Below, in pieces: positions 50,101 to 62,912 of a stretch of DNA of 64,000 nucleotides. Numbering within the stretch: the first letter of the stretch is position 1; every line of letters starts with the position of its first letter. The position numbers and the translations under genes were made by a program. Origin of the DNA: Cardinalis cardinalis (Eukaryota > Chordata > Aves > Passeriformes > Cardinalidae); assembly GCA_014549065.1 (NCBI GenBank), contig JACDOX010000156.1, positions 374,544 to 438,543 on the forward strand, given 5' to 3'. The notes beneath the pieces are model-generated. The model searched no databases. It was given only the letters and a program-made list of their open reading frames with translations, and was not told the DNA's origin.

Positions 50101-53029
50101 TAACTATATTATCTTTTCTAGAGAAATCACTGATTAAATAATAACTAAGCTTAAGAACTGAGTCAAAAGTCATAGCTGAAATTTTTCTGGATTGTTTCTA
50201 AGAAAGGAGCATTTCACATTCTTATGGAAAGAACATGAACAAAATGAGGGAAACACTTTCAAACTTGGGGATGTGACACATTAGAATTCCAAAGAAGACA
50301 CTGATCAGTATTAGCAATGAGATTTCATTTGCAGATCTCATGTAAAATTAATTTTTGTAATTCTCTTAGTTCCTGTCTACATACACAGATTTTTTTTCTC
50401 ATTATGTACTTTATTACCATATTTGAATTCTCCTGTTCAGTGTTTGGGAAAAGATGAGGGGTAGGCATTTTACTATGACTCAAAGAAAAATGCACTCTCA
50501 AATCTCAAATCATTAGTCCCACAAACTGAAGAAGAGTTCCCTCTAAAAATGTTAGCATGTCACAAAAAAAGGGGACAAAGTATTAACTGTTCCATTGAAT
50601 AATCAATTTGAGTGGAATTACTGCTAAAGTTACGTAGTTATGTTGAGCTCTAATATTTAAAGTGCTTCTTATGCAATGAGATTTTCCATTCAAAGTTCAA
50701 AATTCAGTTTGACACGTTCTCCTAATAGCATATTTAGAAGCCACAGACAGCGATAATGCCATCAGCAGTGACCCATTAGCTCCACATCAGCAAGCAAATT
50801 CAGCAGAGTCACTCCTACTAAATACACCTGAGTCCATCCACTTAAGTATCAGGAAATGTCTGACTGCTTAGCTAGCAAGATTTAACAAGATTACAGTCCA
50901 AGGAAGTGTGGCTACAGGCTGTTGTCACATTCACTCTAACTCATATTCATAATGTCTTCTGATCTATCTCTAGGCTCATTATATGCATAGCGAAAAACCC
51001 CAACACGCGGATTTTACTTTTCTGCCAGCTTTATAGCTAAAGAAGAAGAAACAGGATCTTAGGAATTTATGCCAGTACTTCATCAGTTCAGGGGGTTGCA
51101 CGGGGGAGAAAGAGGCCACGTGTAATCCATATAATATATAGGTTATATCAGTGAGGCGCTTACCTTAAGAGGAACTTGAACATCTCTGGCAAACCATCCC
51201 TGTCCCATTCTCTAGGGCAGCAGTGTGTTATCAATGGGCAAACAGACTTCTAAGTAAGTTAAAATAGCATGAGCATGGCTTACTTCTGTCAAGTCCTCTT
51301 ATTTTCACTTCACTTTGGAAGAAGTTCATGACATTGGAACAACTTGGCTGAGTTATGCTGTTTAAACACATATTTTCTCAGAGGAAAGTCACAAACAATG
51401 TGTGTAGTATGGTCATATAATATTTGCTATGTCTGAAAACATGTTAACTGGAGTTATCAAAACAATGGGTAAGCCATAATCTGAACACTTGAAATCTTAG
51501 AAGTTTTGGAGACAAGGGTCAGTCAAAACAGCAGTAGTTTCCAAGAAGTTATTTGGATTATCCATCGCTATCTGAACCTTAATTATCACCAAAGTAGATA
51601 CAACTCTATGCATGTATATATATATTTATGTGATATCCAGGATTCCAAATACAGAATGGAGGGAGGAAGGGAGAGAGGTCATGTCTGTTAGTTTAAATTT
51701 TTTACCGATGATCCTCAGCTAAATTACATGAAAAGCAATTAAATACAGGGAAGTAGACTGAAAAGATGAAAAATGTACTCATTGTCTATATTTCAGAGTA
51801 CTTAAATTTTATCCATGTGAGTTTCTAACCTCATAAAAAAGACTAAACCCAGAATGCTTTGTTATTGCGGCCTATGGTGGAGTTACACACATGCATGAAG
51901 TTTCAAATCGTCAGAAATAAGTTGGACTTGGAAATTCTATGTGAGACATTTTCATTGATAAAAGTTGAACTACTACTCACTTTCATGGTGACCTGAGCCT
52001 ATGTGATTACGCAGGAATCTAACAGATATTGAAAGCTCTAGCCCACATGTATGATGTGATTTCAGGGTATGATTCTTGTCAGGAAGGTAAAAAAAGCAGG
52101 CAGACCCTGTAGGATGTATAAATATCTCTTAAACCCACACATACTCCAGATCATTATTTCTGTGACCGTAGNGAGCCACAGAAAACCTTGCTGACAAAGT
52201 GAAGAGTGGCCATCACAACCATGGAAGTTGGCCGTATTAGAAACAGAAGGGAAATAGATTTAGATATTGATTCAACAACTTTACTTGACAATATCAGATA
52301 GCAGACATTTCTGTGAACTCCAAATAGATTTTGGAAGCGTCCACAATTGATTGTAAATGTTTTCTCCAGTGTGGTGACATTTGTCAACACAAAAGGTACC
52401 AAGTTGACTTTTTTTGTAGAAAAGAATAAATGGCATTTAGTGTGCAAATCTCCGTGATTCTTGCACAAAGGGCAGCACTGAGGCCAAACCTGGGAACATC
52501 CTTCAAATGTCTGACTTCAAGACCATCTAGCATTTCCCCTAATTTTTGGAACATAGCTATCTGTCCTAGACACAGTTGAAATTCCCAGTCAAATGAATAT
52601 GCCCTTTCAGTGAATTAGGGGGGAGAAAAACCAACCTAATTATTTTCCTAGATACCTGAGGAAAATAAGCACTTTGTTCTATATTTGGCCTGCTTCAAGC
52701 TAGTCTTCCCTTGAATAAGCTTTTGAAAATACTGAGTAGTTCTTCAGAAGAGAAGTTTCATATCTGAGACAAAACGTCACATATTGATATGCCCTGAAAG
52801 CCTCAAAAGCCAATATCCTTTCCATAAAGTACTGTACAGATGAAGAAAAATAATTTCTACAAATTTATTATGAGTTTTAGTGGCTCTGTGTGGAAGTTTT
52901 GCCACCAAGCATTGAGTAAATTAGGTTCTTTTTTTCCATGCAATGCAATATTGTTGATTTCCTTCAACATTTATACTTCCACTGAGGGCAAAGCGTGGTA
53001 GTGAGAGGGAAAGAGGGCTTTGCTGCTGC
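47135..53029. other. Unclassified non-coding sequence
   Basis: A T/G-rich tract lies at 48335-48370. Unresolved bases occur at 47437 and 52172. The block at 50700-51000 is repeat-free and could be conserved, but I see no specific signal. A 104-codon minus-strand frame at 52154-52468 is not recognisable. Confidence 0.4.
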
Positions 53030-53188
53030 ATGTGGGAGGAGGATTCCTGCCTTTGTCAAGCTGGCTGCCTTGCCTTTCAGCACATGCTCTGTACCACTGA
53101 CATTCAGCGGCTGCAGGAAGAGATAGATCATCTGAAGAAGCTGAGACAAATATTTGGTTTGGATGATTATCGTGCAGGTGTCTCATGA
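53030..53188 (+). CDS. Candidate coiled-coil exon or 52-residue small ORF
   Basis: Seen: an ATG at 53030 starts a 52-codon frame ending in TGA at 53186-53188. Within it an acceptor-like 'ttgcctttcag' ends at 53080. The codons after that, including an ATG at 53084, read 'TTDIQRLQEEIDHLKKLRQ' and then 'IFGLDDYRAG'. The Leu/Ile spacing fits an amphipathic coiled coil of about three to four heptads. It could be a terminal exon (stop in frame) or an internal exon using the weak donor GCAG|GTGTCT at 53177. The coding texture is better than its surroundings, but I cannot name a protein. No nearby polyadenylation signal is evident. Confidence 0.35.
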   Translation: MWEEDSCLCQAGCLAFQHMLCTTDIQRLQEEIDHLKKLRQIFGLDDYRAGVS

Positions 53189-54988
53189 TCACCATGATGC
53201 TTGGAATTACTAATTATTTTCCTTCCATTTATGCATATCTTGCTGTGAATACATATAATATGTCATAGGTAATTCAGCTTATTTTGATCAATATGACCCC
53301 TTGACCACTCTTTTCAAGGAGAGTCCACTAATGGGGAATACCTTGTGCTGGAGGAGAGAAGGAATTCTAGGGGTGATCCTCACAGAAGTATTAGTTAATC
53401 TCATTTCCTATTGTTTCTTTCTCTCTAATACTACTGGGTAATCATAATGGGGTATCTCTCAGGTTTTCTCAGCCCATTTCAGTGAGCCTTACACATACAC
53501 GTGTCTGGCCTTATCAGCTCCTGAAGCTGTGCACAAACAAACATAAATAAATCAGGTGGTAGCATAGGCATTATTATTTTTTTAAAGGTGTTAATAGTAT
53601 GAATTGTATTGTTTATTCATCCACAACCTTGTCTAGGCTGGATGGTATCACTCAGCTATCGCCTGACCCTTCATAAAGGTCAAAGAGGGTGCAATTTTGT
53701 GTACAGATAATAAAAGTAATTTTTCCTCACAATACTCCCCACCACGATCTGCTTTTATTCTAGGTGACACTAGAGGTGAGATAGGTACCTTAAAAAAAAT
53801 AATACTTTAATGGTATTCAAACAGCTAACCATGTATGATTTATTGGGTTGGTTTCTGCAAAAATAAGAAGAGAGTTTTGTTTATTTATGGAATGCCTGAG
53901 TGCAAATAGAGATAGAAAAGCAAACTGTTAATATCTCACCTCATTAAAAAATCAAGTTAAATTTCAAATGGCAGAAACAAATTGTGCCAAATCAGTCTTT
54001 TTTCCCATTAGAAAACATACACTATTCTATTGAAGAGTGATGAAGGAGACAAGGTTTCACATTGATAGAAATTAAAATATCTTCTTACATTAATTCTTGA
54101 TATAGCCTACTTAATATTCTGTTCTAGAAAGATTCTTGTTCTTCTGTTTTTCAGCTTAGGACAAAGCCAGTTTTGATACTGGGATAGTCCCCACAGGAGG
54201 GAAGCTGGTTTTTTTCAGTCACTTCTGAAAATTATGTTATTCAGAATGCAATACTGTTCATATGTCTGTGGATGTCTCTGTACAAGTTTCACAGTCAGAA
54301 TTTTTTTTTACAGAGTGACATATTATGTGATTATGCCTCTGTGTATAATTAAGTGGTTTCAGTATAGACATATTACTGGTTTTCTAATGTCAGCAGCAGA
54401 AGCCTCTTTGCCAGGAATTGAAAGTGCTTTACTTTAGCAATTAAAAAAAGTGCCATACATTACTCTATTCAGATTTTATGTGTGCTCCAGTCACATTTGA
54501 GAGATATAAGAGTTACAAGATAAACTGTGGCTTCACAGCAACCCATCTAATACCCAAAATTATATGCTTAGACAGCATACAAGATTTTGTGTTCAGTTTG
54601 TCATGAATATGGGCATGATATGGGCAAGAACACATACCCTTTATAGGCCTCAGCAGAGGAAAAGCATGCACCTCTTTTTTTCTGAGCAGGCACCAAGTGT
54701 CAAGCAAGAGACAAGGGTGCCTTGGAGCATACCCTTCCCTATTTACAGGCTGCACTTAGTGGTCTCAGCTATTGTTCCCACAGCTGTGAACCCTCAGCAC
54801 TTCACCGCCGTCATTGTCACCCTGTCAGAGTGACTCCTGAAATGCTGCCTCTTCTGCCACCCTTATACTCCTGCTCCTGCCAAGACAGCCAGAATGTGGC
54901 CAGTGAAGGAGGCAGAGCAGCAAGAAGTCTGAATTGAAGTGTTGGGACTGTGTGTGTATAAAAAAGGGGATATTTCTTTCTGCAACAG
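53189..54988. other. Unclassified non-coding sequence
   Basis: Nothing recognised beyond chance frames. Confidence 0.45.
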
Positions 54989-55178
54989 AGGACAAGGAAC
55001 AGACTACTTAGCCTCTCCTCAGGAAAAGAAACCAAGAACACATGTTATTGTGCCTCCTGGGACTCAGCCTCCGGCCTCTATTTTTCAGGCTAGATCTCTG
55101 ATCAAAGATATTTGGGGCCTGCAGGGAAGTGGCAGCATCATAGCTGCTGTGAAATACAGTCTTAATGAGATAACTTGA
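54989..55178 (+). CDS. Weak candidate 3'-terminal exon
   Basis: Seen: acceptor 'tatttctttctgcaacag' ends at 54988. One base then completes a codon, followed by 62 open codons ('GQGTDYLASPQEKKPR', later 'SIFQARSLIKDIW') to a TGA. AATAAA follows about 25 bases later (55203-55208). Entry phase agrees with the donor at 43914, giving a possible two-exon product of about 81 residues. No domain is recognised. The same frame is open upstream of the acceptor, so the acceptor is not demanded by the sequence. Confidence 0.18.
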
Positions 55179-55202
55179 AGGCATTCAGCTGTACAGAAAA
55201 AA

Positions 55203-55208
55203 AATAAA
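55203..55208 (+). terminator. AATAAA polyadenylation-type signal
   Basis: Lies in an A-rich run just past the stop of the 54.99 kb candidate exon. An A-rich context makes chance occurrence likely. Confidence 0.2.
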
Positions 55209-58200
55209 AATCAAGCAATGGTTTACCTTTCCATCTAAGCAAGAGTAGGATGTTTAGCAGCTTCTGAAGCCTTGCAAATTGAGCAGCAGCTGCTGGAACA
55301 GTTCAGTTTGACGCTAAAATAATTCAGAAATAAGAAAGCGAGCATAGTTAAAAGGCAATCAGTTCCTTCCTTAAGGTTATATTTAGATGCAACTTAGACC
55401 CACCAGATCTGGCTTGAAAGGACACCCAGGATTACAGTGTATTTGTTGACCAAGTCACAAAAGGCAATCAATAATAGAAGTCAGTAGTAAAGAAAGAAAT
55501 AGCATAATGCCATTTGGAATAATGATTTAAGGTGGACATCAGACTGAATTCCATCATTTTAAGCATGGAAATGTCCATTTGGCTAGGGAGCTCCTCTTCA
55601 TAGACTGCAAGATAGTAGACACTAGAAGGCAGATGTTTCCAGGATCAGTACTGCAAAGTGACCACTATAAATTAATCAGTTTTATTGTATTTGATAGGTT
55701 TTAAACTGCCCAAATACTTACATCCCAGTACTCAGAAATATCTTCTTGCACACTGTTTAAGCAGCAGAGATTAGGAGCACAATAAGAGGTACAGAATCAA
55801 GTCCTCACTCTTAGCAGGGACATGTTTCTGGCAGCTTGACCTCTTCCTAACCTCTGCCAGGGCCTGAGGCAGGCAGTGCTAGGTGATGCTGCAAACAACA
55901 AAAATACTGGAGGCATAGTCACTCATGAGCAACCCTGGTTGCCAAGAGAGGAAAACCAGAATTTTACTGTCTATTGAGGGGAATAAATAAGCTACAGCTT
56001 CTTCTGTCCACCTCTGCCACAGCCACAGCTGCTTCATTTCCTTGGACACGCACCTGGGTGGCCCCAGCTGTACTATGCTCTCTGGGTGTTGCCCAGACAG
56101 AGCAAGCAGATCTTGACTAAACAGGATCTTCGTTAGGGTCAACTCATGTATCAAGGGCATGAGGAGCAGAATCCCAGAGTATGGCTAGTAAGAGTTTAGA
56201 GTAGGTTTGGGTATTCTTCTATGCTCTCATTCTAGGAAGGCAGCTTCCATTTCTCATTCTCTCATAAGCAATCTTCGTTCTGTCTAATTTCCTTCAGCCT
56301 AGCCGCGAAATCTCTTGGAACTCCTTTTCTCAAGTCCTCAGCTACTAGAGTGGTAATATGTATACATATAAGACCCTCACCATATATTCTATATGGGTAT
56401 TACATGTATCCCCCACATCAATAAATGAAATAAAGGTAGAAAGATACTGAAGTTACTGGCGCTCTACTCTGACTGTTTAAGGACAGCTGTAGGGTGTGCA
56501 CGGATCTGATTATAAGAGCTGTAATTCTTCACTCCATAAGAAGTGCAAGAAAATCTGTATGTTAAGTATAAAATAATTAATTTTCTTTCTAATTCAATCT
56601 AAGCTTGAAATATCACTTTACTTCATATAAAACTGAACATAAACTGAAGAGAGAAGGGTGAGACCTACTAAGATTAGGAGTTAAAGCAAACACGTTGACA
56701 TCAACCCAAAATTACTCATTTAAAATTCAGTGCCATTGAGGGATCTAATAATTAAGCACACAAAGTATCTAAAAATTAGGGCTTATTGAAAAGTGAAAAT
56801 TAATTTGAGATAGAGAAAAAAGGAGAAATTTTGAACAGTTTTGACTTTCATTTCTCAAAACTTGCTGCTTTTAAATTTTTTTAATTCCATGTTATGAATT
56901 TAATAGAAATTTAGAAATACAGAAGTTTTAACAACAAGCATTTTTTAAGTAGTTTGTTGGTACAGGTTTTATAAAGAAGGAAAACTCAAAAAATTATAAT
57001 AATTCCAAAATTTCATGCTATAACAGAAACTGATTCAAAAGCATTTTCAGAGTCTGCAAATTTGGCCTAACATATTTTCTTGTGAGAGAAAGAAATATAA
57101 AATAGTAAAGGCCAAAGAGCAAAATAAAATCAGGGAGAGACCTGATGTATAAAGGCAAAATGAGATTTTTTAATTCATGGAGGGTGAAGTCAGAGGTAAA
57201 TAGAACAATTTTGAGAAAGTAAATCACTAGCTTATCTTTATTCTTTCATATGAGAGCAGCAGAAAACAGAAAGGAACCAAATTTCAGAAAGGCTTTTTGT
57301 CTATAAGGTCTGGAGTGTGGCTACTTAAGTGGTTAGTTAGCATAGCAAGAAGTTGTATGTAGTATAAACATATTCTTAAAAGGAAAAAAATTATTTCAGC
57401 TACATCTTTTTTACTTTTTATCAGTTATTGCCAAAGAATATACAGGGTTTTTCACAAATAGGGATATAACAATGTACTGGACTTGAATGAAAATTCAATT
57501 TTCTTTCCTTTTGTATATTGGGTTTGTTGAGATCTAAATAAAATTATCTTCTGACCTGAAGCAAGACATTTCACATGCTTTTAAAATCTATTTTTAATAA
57601 AGCAATGCAATGTAAATGAAAAGAGAGAGAAATAGTCACCATTGCAGTGAAACCACAGAGAAGAAGAGAAAATTATGATAGTAGTGGGTTTTGATGAAAA
57701 AGTTACTCTGGCTGCCATCGGATGAGAAAGGATGTAAAAGGAACCCACCAGTTAAACTCCACATGATAATTCTGTCTGCCTGCATCCCACAACATACTGC
57801 CTTCATAGTGGGGCGTAATTACGAGCTACCAGACCCTCCTACCTCCTCTAAATTTAATATTTTTTGACCTGCATGCATCTCTCATATCCAAGTCTCAATT
57901 AATTTTTCAGATACAACCTAATCTCTTCTCATAGAGCCAAATGGCAGCTTTAGTCAAAGGTCATGCTGGGACTAAAAGGGCCAGCACACTCATGGGTAAT
58001 GGAGCAGACAGAGTTCTCAGCAGCCCTTCCTTCCCTGTATTGGGGTCTACAGTGGTGTGTATTAGGGTCGATGGTGTGTTCTTGGATCCTCAGTACAGGG
58101 CTTGTGAATGGCAAAAATTGGTAGAGAGGGTGAACATCCTTACCCAGAAGAAAGGGAAACAAAAAATAAGCCTTCAAGGTTTTGCAATTTCTTTTGTGTG

Positions 58201-59139
58201 AATTTGAGAACTCCAAACAATTGGGGTTTAATTTTTAAATTTCATCCAAAGATGAGACAGGCAGGTCTGTCCAGCTGCCTTCTCAGCTCTCTTTTCTGGG
58301 AACATTTGGAGAGATGGCAGACATACCCAGCATTGCCACCTGTCACAGCTAGCAATTGCTTGGCTAACAGAAGGCAACTCATCACCTCCAGCCCAGGTCT
58401 TTGCCCTCTGTGCCACACCTGCTGTGGATGCAACAGTACTGTGGTACAAAGAAGAGCTCCCAGTGAGGCTGTCCCAGGAAATTTCAGTCTGTGGTGGTCT
58501 CCTTTCCCCCAGCTGCTAGGCAGTGCTTTGTTTGACCTCCAGATGCCAAGAAAATATTTGTGCTCGGAGAGCAGATGTAATCCTGGACGGAAGAACAGGG
58601 TGGCCCAAATGGAGAGAGTCCAGCACTGCCCAAAACGAAGCCCAGGAGCATGCTGGAGGAGGGGAGTGCCCTGTCTGGCCATCCAGAGCCCATGAAAAAG
58701 GAGGTACTTGGAGTCCTTCTCTCAGAACCACAACCAAAGTGAGGGAAGAGAGAAAGGGCAATCAAGATCCCTGTGAAACAGCAGCAGGCAGACAGAGTGT
58801 CCACAAGCATGCCATTGTGGAAGCAGGCCAGCTGCCAGTGCAGCACTTACCAAAGACCTGAAATCAAAGGAAAAGGACCCCCGCCAACAATGAACAAGCA
58901 GAGGACCTAATTGTAGTTTTCTAATATAAAAGCAGGAGAAAGGGTCAGGTCACACAGAGCTTGGAGAGCCATTGCTCTTGCGCTCAGTGACAGGCACCCC
59001 TGTTTTCCTGGGTCCTCTCTATGCCTATTGTTTTAACAGCAGTTGGGAAAGCCAGTGCAAGAAAGTCAATCTGTCCCTCTCAATCACCTCCATTACTCTC
59101 TCTCTGATGTAAGGGGAACAGCAAAAGTTAATGAGATGT

Positions 59140-59140
<1 letters not shown>
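55209..59140. other. Unclassified sequence, GC-richer from 57930 to 58870
   Basis: The GC-richer part holds several long overlapping open frames on both strands (up to 195 codons). None resembles a known protein to me, and none has convincing splice or initiation context. Confidence 0.4.

Positions 59141-59184
<44 letters not shown>
59141..59184. repeat. (TG)n dinucleotide microsatellite
   Basis: About 21 uninterrupted GT units. It is a likely polymorphic marker. Confidence 0.97.
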
Positions 59185-59185
<1 letters not shown>

Positions 59186-59509
59186 ACTTGCGTGTGGAAT
59201 GTGGGATGGAATTTAAATGAAATGGGGAAATAGAGTGCCCACTGGCATAGCACACAATTCAAAGCCAACTTGTTTCACCAAAGGACTGTTTGTAAAGTCC
59301 AGTCATGCTAACAATAGCCTTCTTTCCAGCTCACATTTTAGCAGGGAGGAAAGGGGCAACCTGCTGCCCTTGGGGATGGTGTGTGAGGGAGGAGGGGGAG
59401 ATGATGATGGGGGCTGAATAAAGAGAGACAGGGAGGCAGGTGAGGGAAGGAAGGAGAGCACAGGGGGAGGGAAAAAAAGAGAGTGCAAATCCAAATGTCG
59501 ATTTGTAGA

Positions 59510-59930
59510 CACAGTGAGGAGAGCCTGCTGGCTGACAGGCTGATTTATTGGATTCTTCCAGTTAATCACTGCCGGCCTGTGGCCAAACGGATCTCCAGCA
59601 AAGCTGAAAGGCAGCTGAGGGAAACAGGCTTATAAGCATAAAGCCGCATAATGGTGTTCAATGAAGTGTGAGACTTTTAGTTCAGTCTCAGTGAGCCGGC
59701 CGCATTGCCGGAATGTCAAAGAGGGATTGTGGGTGGAAAAATTATGGATTTAAACTGCTAGCTGTAAATGAGGTCAATATGTCTGGTTCATAAACAGTCC
59801 GAGGCTATTCCAAGAATGCAGTGAGGGGGAAAATTAGCGTGAAGCCAACACTGTAGACAAACCTCATTGAGATATAATTGCAGCTATAAATACAAGTGAA
59901 AAGCTTACTGAGTGCAATAAAATATAGACA
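59510..59930. promoter_or_regulatory. Candidate conserved non-coding element (putative enhancer)
   Basis: Seen: long repeat-free, balanced sequence with GTTAAT (about 59562), 'ataattg', 'gtaaatgagg', a CpG-containing GC palindrome 'gccggccgcattgccgg' (59695-59711) and 'gctataaataca'. No frame is open through it. The texture is like deeply conserved developmental enhancers; it is the most enhancer-like stretch in the window. Conservation not tested. Confidence 0.45.
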
Positions 59931-59940
59931 TGGTTTTTTA

Positions 59941-60040
59941 TCTCCCTCCCCCCCCATATTTCCTTCTTTCAATCTATGCATTTGTTAAGTGTTGTGCATC
60001 TATAATATTCCCCCCCTCCTCCCTCTCCTTTTCCCTCTGA
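59941..60040. repeat. Pyrimidine-rich low-complexity tract
   Basis: C8 and C7 runs within C/T-rich sequence separate two enhancer-like blocks. Confidence 0.8.
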
Positions 60041-60735
60041 CACCCAGTGTTGAAATTAATTGAGTGTTCTTGATCTCCCATTCCATTTTATTCAGGCAAG
60101 ATTGGAAAAAATCAAAAGAGCACATCTAAAGCATTTTCTTCCCTTTTGCTTTTCTATTTGAATCAGGTTGAAATGTGTTAAAAAAAAAAAAGACATTGCG
60201 ACTTTTTTATATCTTAAAAAAATGCAGTAAAATGTCTTTTTAAACTAATACATCTGTTAGATCATTTGAATCTCAATTTAATGAGGTGACATCAAAGGAA
60301 AGTATTGGATCCTATAGAGAGTCTCTTTCACGAGATACCTGGTCTTTGCTCATGAAACATTGACTTTAAATTAATGTGATGTTTCCGATTTTCTTTTTTT
60401 CTTTGCCCTGTAGGTCTTTTATTACTGTATGGTGAGGAGAAGAAGCAGCACCAAAGGACAAGAGTACAGACACTGAGCAATATGCCTAACCCATTTTAAA
60501 ACTGATACAGTAATAAATTGAAGGCTAATGGCAATGGTCAGGCTGTTTTTTCCCCTAAGCCAATTGATTTAAATGGCAGTAATTTGGCCAGCAAGGCTAG
60601 TCCTGTTTAAATTAAACCCATTAATATAATAGCACCAGTCTTGAATTAAATCCATCTGTAGCAGGGCCTCCACCGGTCAGTGGTTTAATAACTGTCCAGG
60701 GATGTCCTGAAAACACCCACATTCATGCAAACACG
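60041..60735. promoter_or_regulatory. Second candidate conserved non-coding block
   Basis: Repeat-poor sequence rich in TTAAT and ATTAAT words ('gaaattaattgag' near 60053, 'aaattaaacccattaatat' near 60610) and 'caattgatttaaatgg', broken by an A13 run at about 60180. Enhancer-like by texture only. Confidence 0.35.
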
Positions 60736-62862
60736 ANTAAGATATTAAAACCAGGATCCAGAAAACCTCCTGTTTGGTTTGTAAGAAGCAGACATCTTTA
60801 GTCTGTCAGTTTTAGTCAGGGACAGGAAAACCACAAACCTTGATTCTTCTTCTAGAAGTATAATCTGCAACTTCTTTATGTACGTTTTCACAAACTTCTG
60901 CCCTCTACACCCTGCCTCCCCTTTTCCTCACCTTGGCAATAACATTTAAATTTGTTTGCTTGATGATCTATACACATGTTGATCAATGTAAAAAGTTTCA
61001 AAAAACACTATGTGGTGCAACAGGCTCAAAAAAGACATTGAAATGTATCTGAGGATTAGCATCCAATATAAAAAGCCTATCCTTGGCAGAGGCCCTCACA
61101 ATATGTTTAGGGTTGATCTTTTGACTTCCTCCCCTATTGTTCTTGACTCTCATTGTAGCAGGCTGCTGTGTATTGTAAGGCAATTTTTTTCCTTACTTGA
61201 AGGACTATGCAGGATTTTTCTTGGACTATTTAATGTCAAGCCTCCCCTGTGGGAACTACAGGATGCAAGTCTTCCACTTTAAAGAAAGCATCTTTGTGGT
61301 TTAGTCTCACCTTTGTGAGATCAATAGCACCTTCAAAGTAGTTCTTCTCTGAAAACTGCCTTATAGTTCCCCTCTTTAACAGGCAACTCCACTGTATCAG
61401 AAAGACTGAGTTTATTCTATATTTTGCTTGGTTATGTCCCACTGACTTACTTACGGCTGTTTTAAATTGTGATTCACCACGTTGGACATCTGTCAGCTTC
61501 AGATGAAGTTGTTTCCTTCACTGGATGGATATTATTGTTGGGACTTGCATGTAATAAATACTACATTTTTGTCTGAATTTAGGTTTGCATTTTGCAGTGG
61601 AGTGAATGAATGCCGTTTAGGATTAAATAGCACCAGATATAGTCTGTATCCATTTGTGTATACAGCTGAAGAGTCCATGCCTTATAATGCACCTTGAGTT
61701 TTTTAATAATTTTTCACAATGCCCTGCTTCAGCATCTCCATACAGACAGCAAAAAAGAAAAGACTGTTTCATGATGGTCTGTGCCAAATGATCCTCCAGT
61801 AATTCTGCCCCAGAACTGCATGCTTCTCTGAACTAAAAAGAATGAACTGCACATCCTCAACTGTTTCCTAGACAGTACTCATAAAGTTGCCTCAATTTGA
61901 GGTTGCCTAACATTTCCCATTACAAATCCCTGCTTTCAGTCACTTACCACTTTATTTAACTGGATAGAAAATTTCTGTGTGTCTATGGACACTTATGGAC
62001 AGTAAAAGATGGTGAGGTCAAGAGGTTTTTCCATTCAGGTTTTGCTGTATTTTTTTGGGAGCATAAAGCCTTTTACTTTGTCCAAGCTACAAAAAACTGT
62101 GGAAATACCATTAGTCATATGCTTAGGTCAGACAAGTTTTGCATATATAAAGTGTTCAAAGATAGAGCACATGGAAAATGCTGTGAGCAAGAGGGACAAA
62201 TTTTTAATTGTTTATCTACTTTGGTCTGTCCATGCTCTCCGTGACCTTAACAGTATGAATGCAAAGCCCTGATAATACTTCAGCATTGCAAAAAGCCCAG
62301 TTTAATATACACTAATCAGAGGCAGAATTTATTAGCTTGAGTTCAGTTTTGAGCTAACCCATGCAAAAAATTTCTAGTCTGAGTTTTTTAAGAGGAAACC
62401 TGTATCTTTGAGAAACAGACCATGAGGACATAGTCTTAGAATGTTACCTTAAAAAAAAAGACAATTAAATAAATTGAACAAAAAAATTTAATTTAACATA
62501 TAACCTTATCCCAGAATGATCACAGAAATAAATGCTTCCACAGAACTTTATGAGTCTTCCATCATTCTACAATGCAGGACTCTCCAGCCTTTCTATCCCA
62601 CAGCAAAGCAGTTCTTAAAGTAATCATCTAAGTCAATGCCTGGGCATATATTTCCAGATCCATTTCCATTGGACAGTCAATGTGACTTTTCAGGTCCTTA
62701 GAAAGAGGAATTACATGTAAGGGTGAGTTTGGAAAAAAGAGAAACCAGAAGTTCACATACTTTGGCTGATACCTTTTATCTAATCTGCTCTTAAGCTTCA
62801 GAAGCTAGATCAAGACTAAGAAATTGTGGGTTTAGTAGCCCCTTTCAACACAGTCAGCTAGT
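60736..62862. other. Unclassified sequence
   Basis: One unresolved base at 60737. No gene or repeat family recognised. Confidence 0.45.
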
Positions 62863-62912
62863 CATATACATATATATATATATATGTATGTACACACATA
62901 TATATACATACC
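62863..62912. repeat. (TA)n / TATG simple repeat
   Basis: Alternating TA with TATG and CACA variants on +. Confidence 0.9.

Noticed and set aside
52154..52468. 104-codon minus-strand frame, possible processed pseudogene
   Set aside because: I could not match it to a protein, and neither strand shows a consistent broken frame or poly(A) tail.
58108..58861. A 195-codon frame on + and 120-146-codon frames on -
   Set aside because: Mutually overlapping frames in a GC-richer patch, no family resemblance, and no convincing splice or start context.
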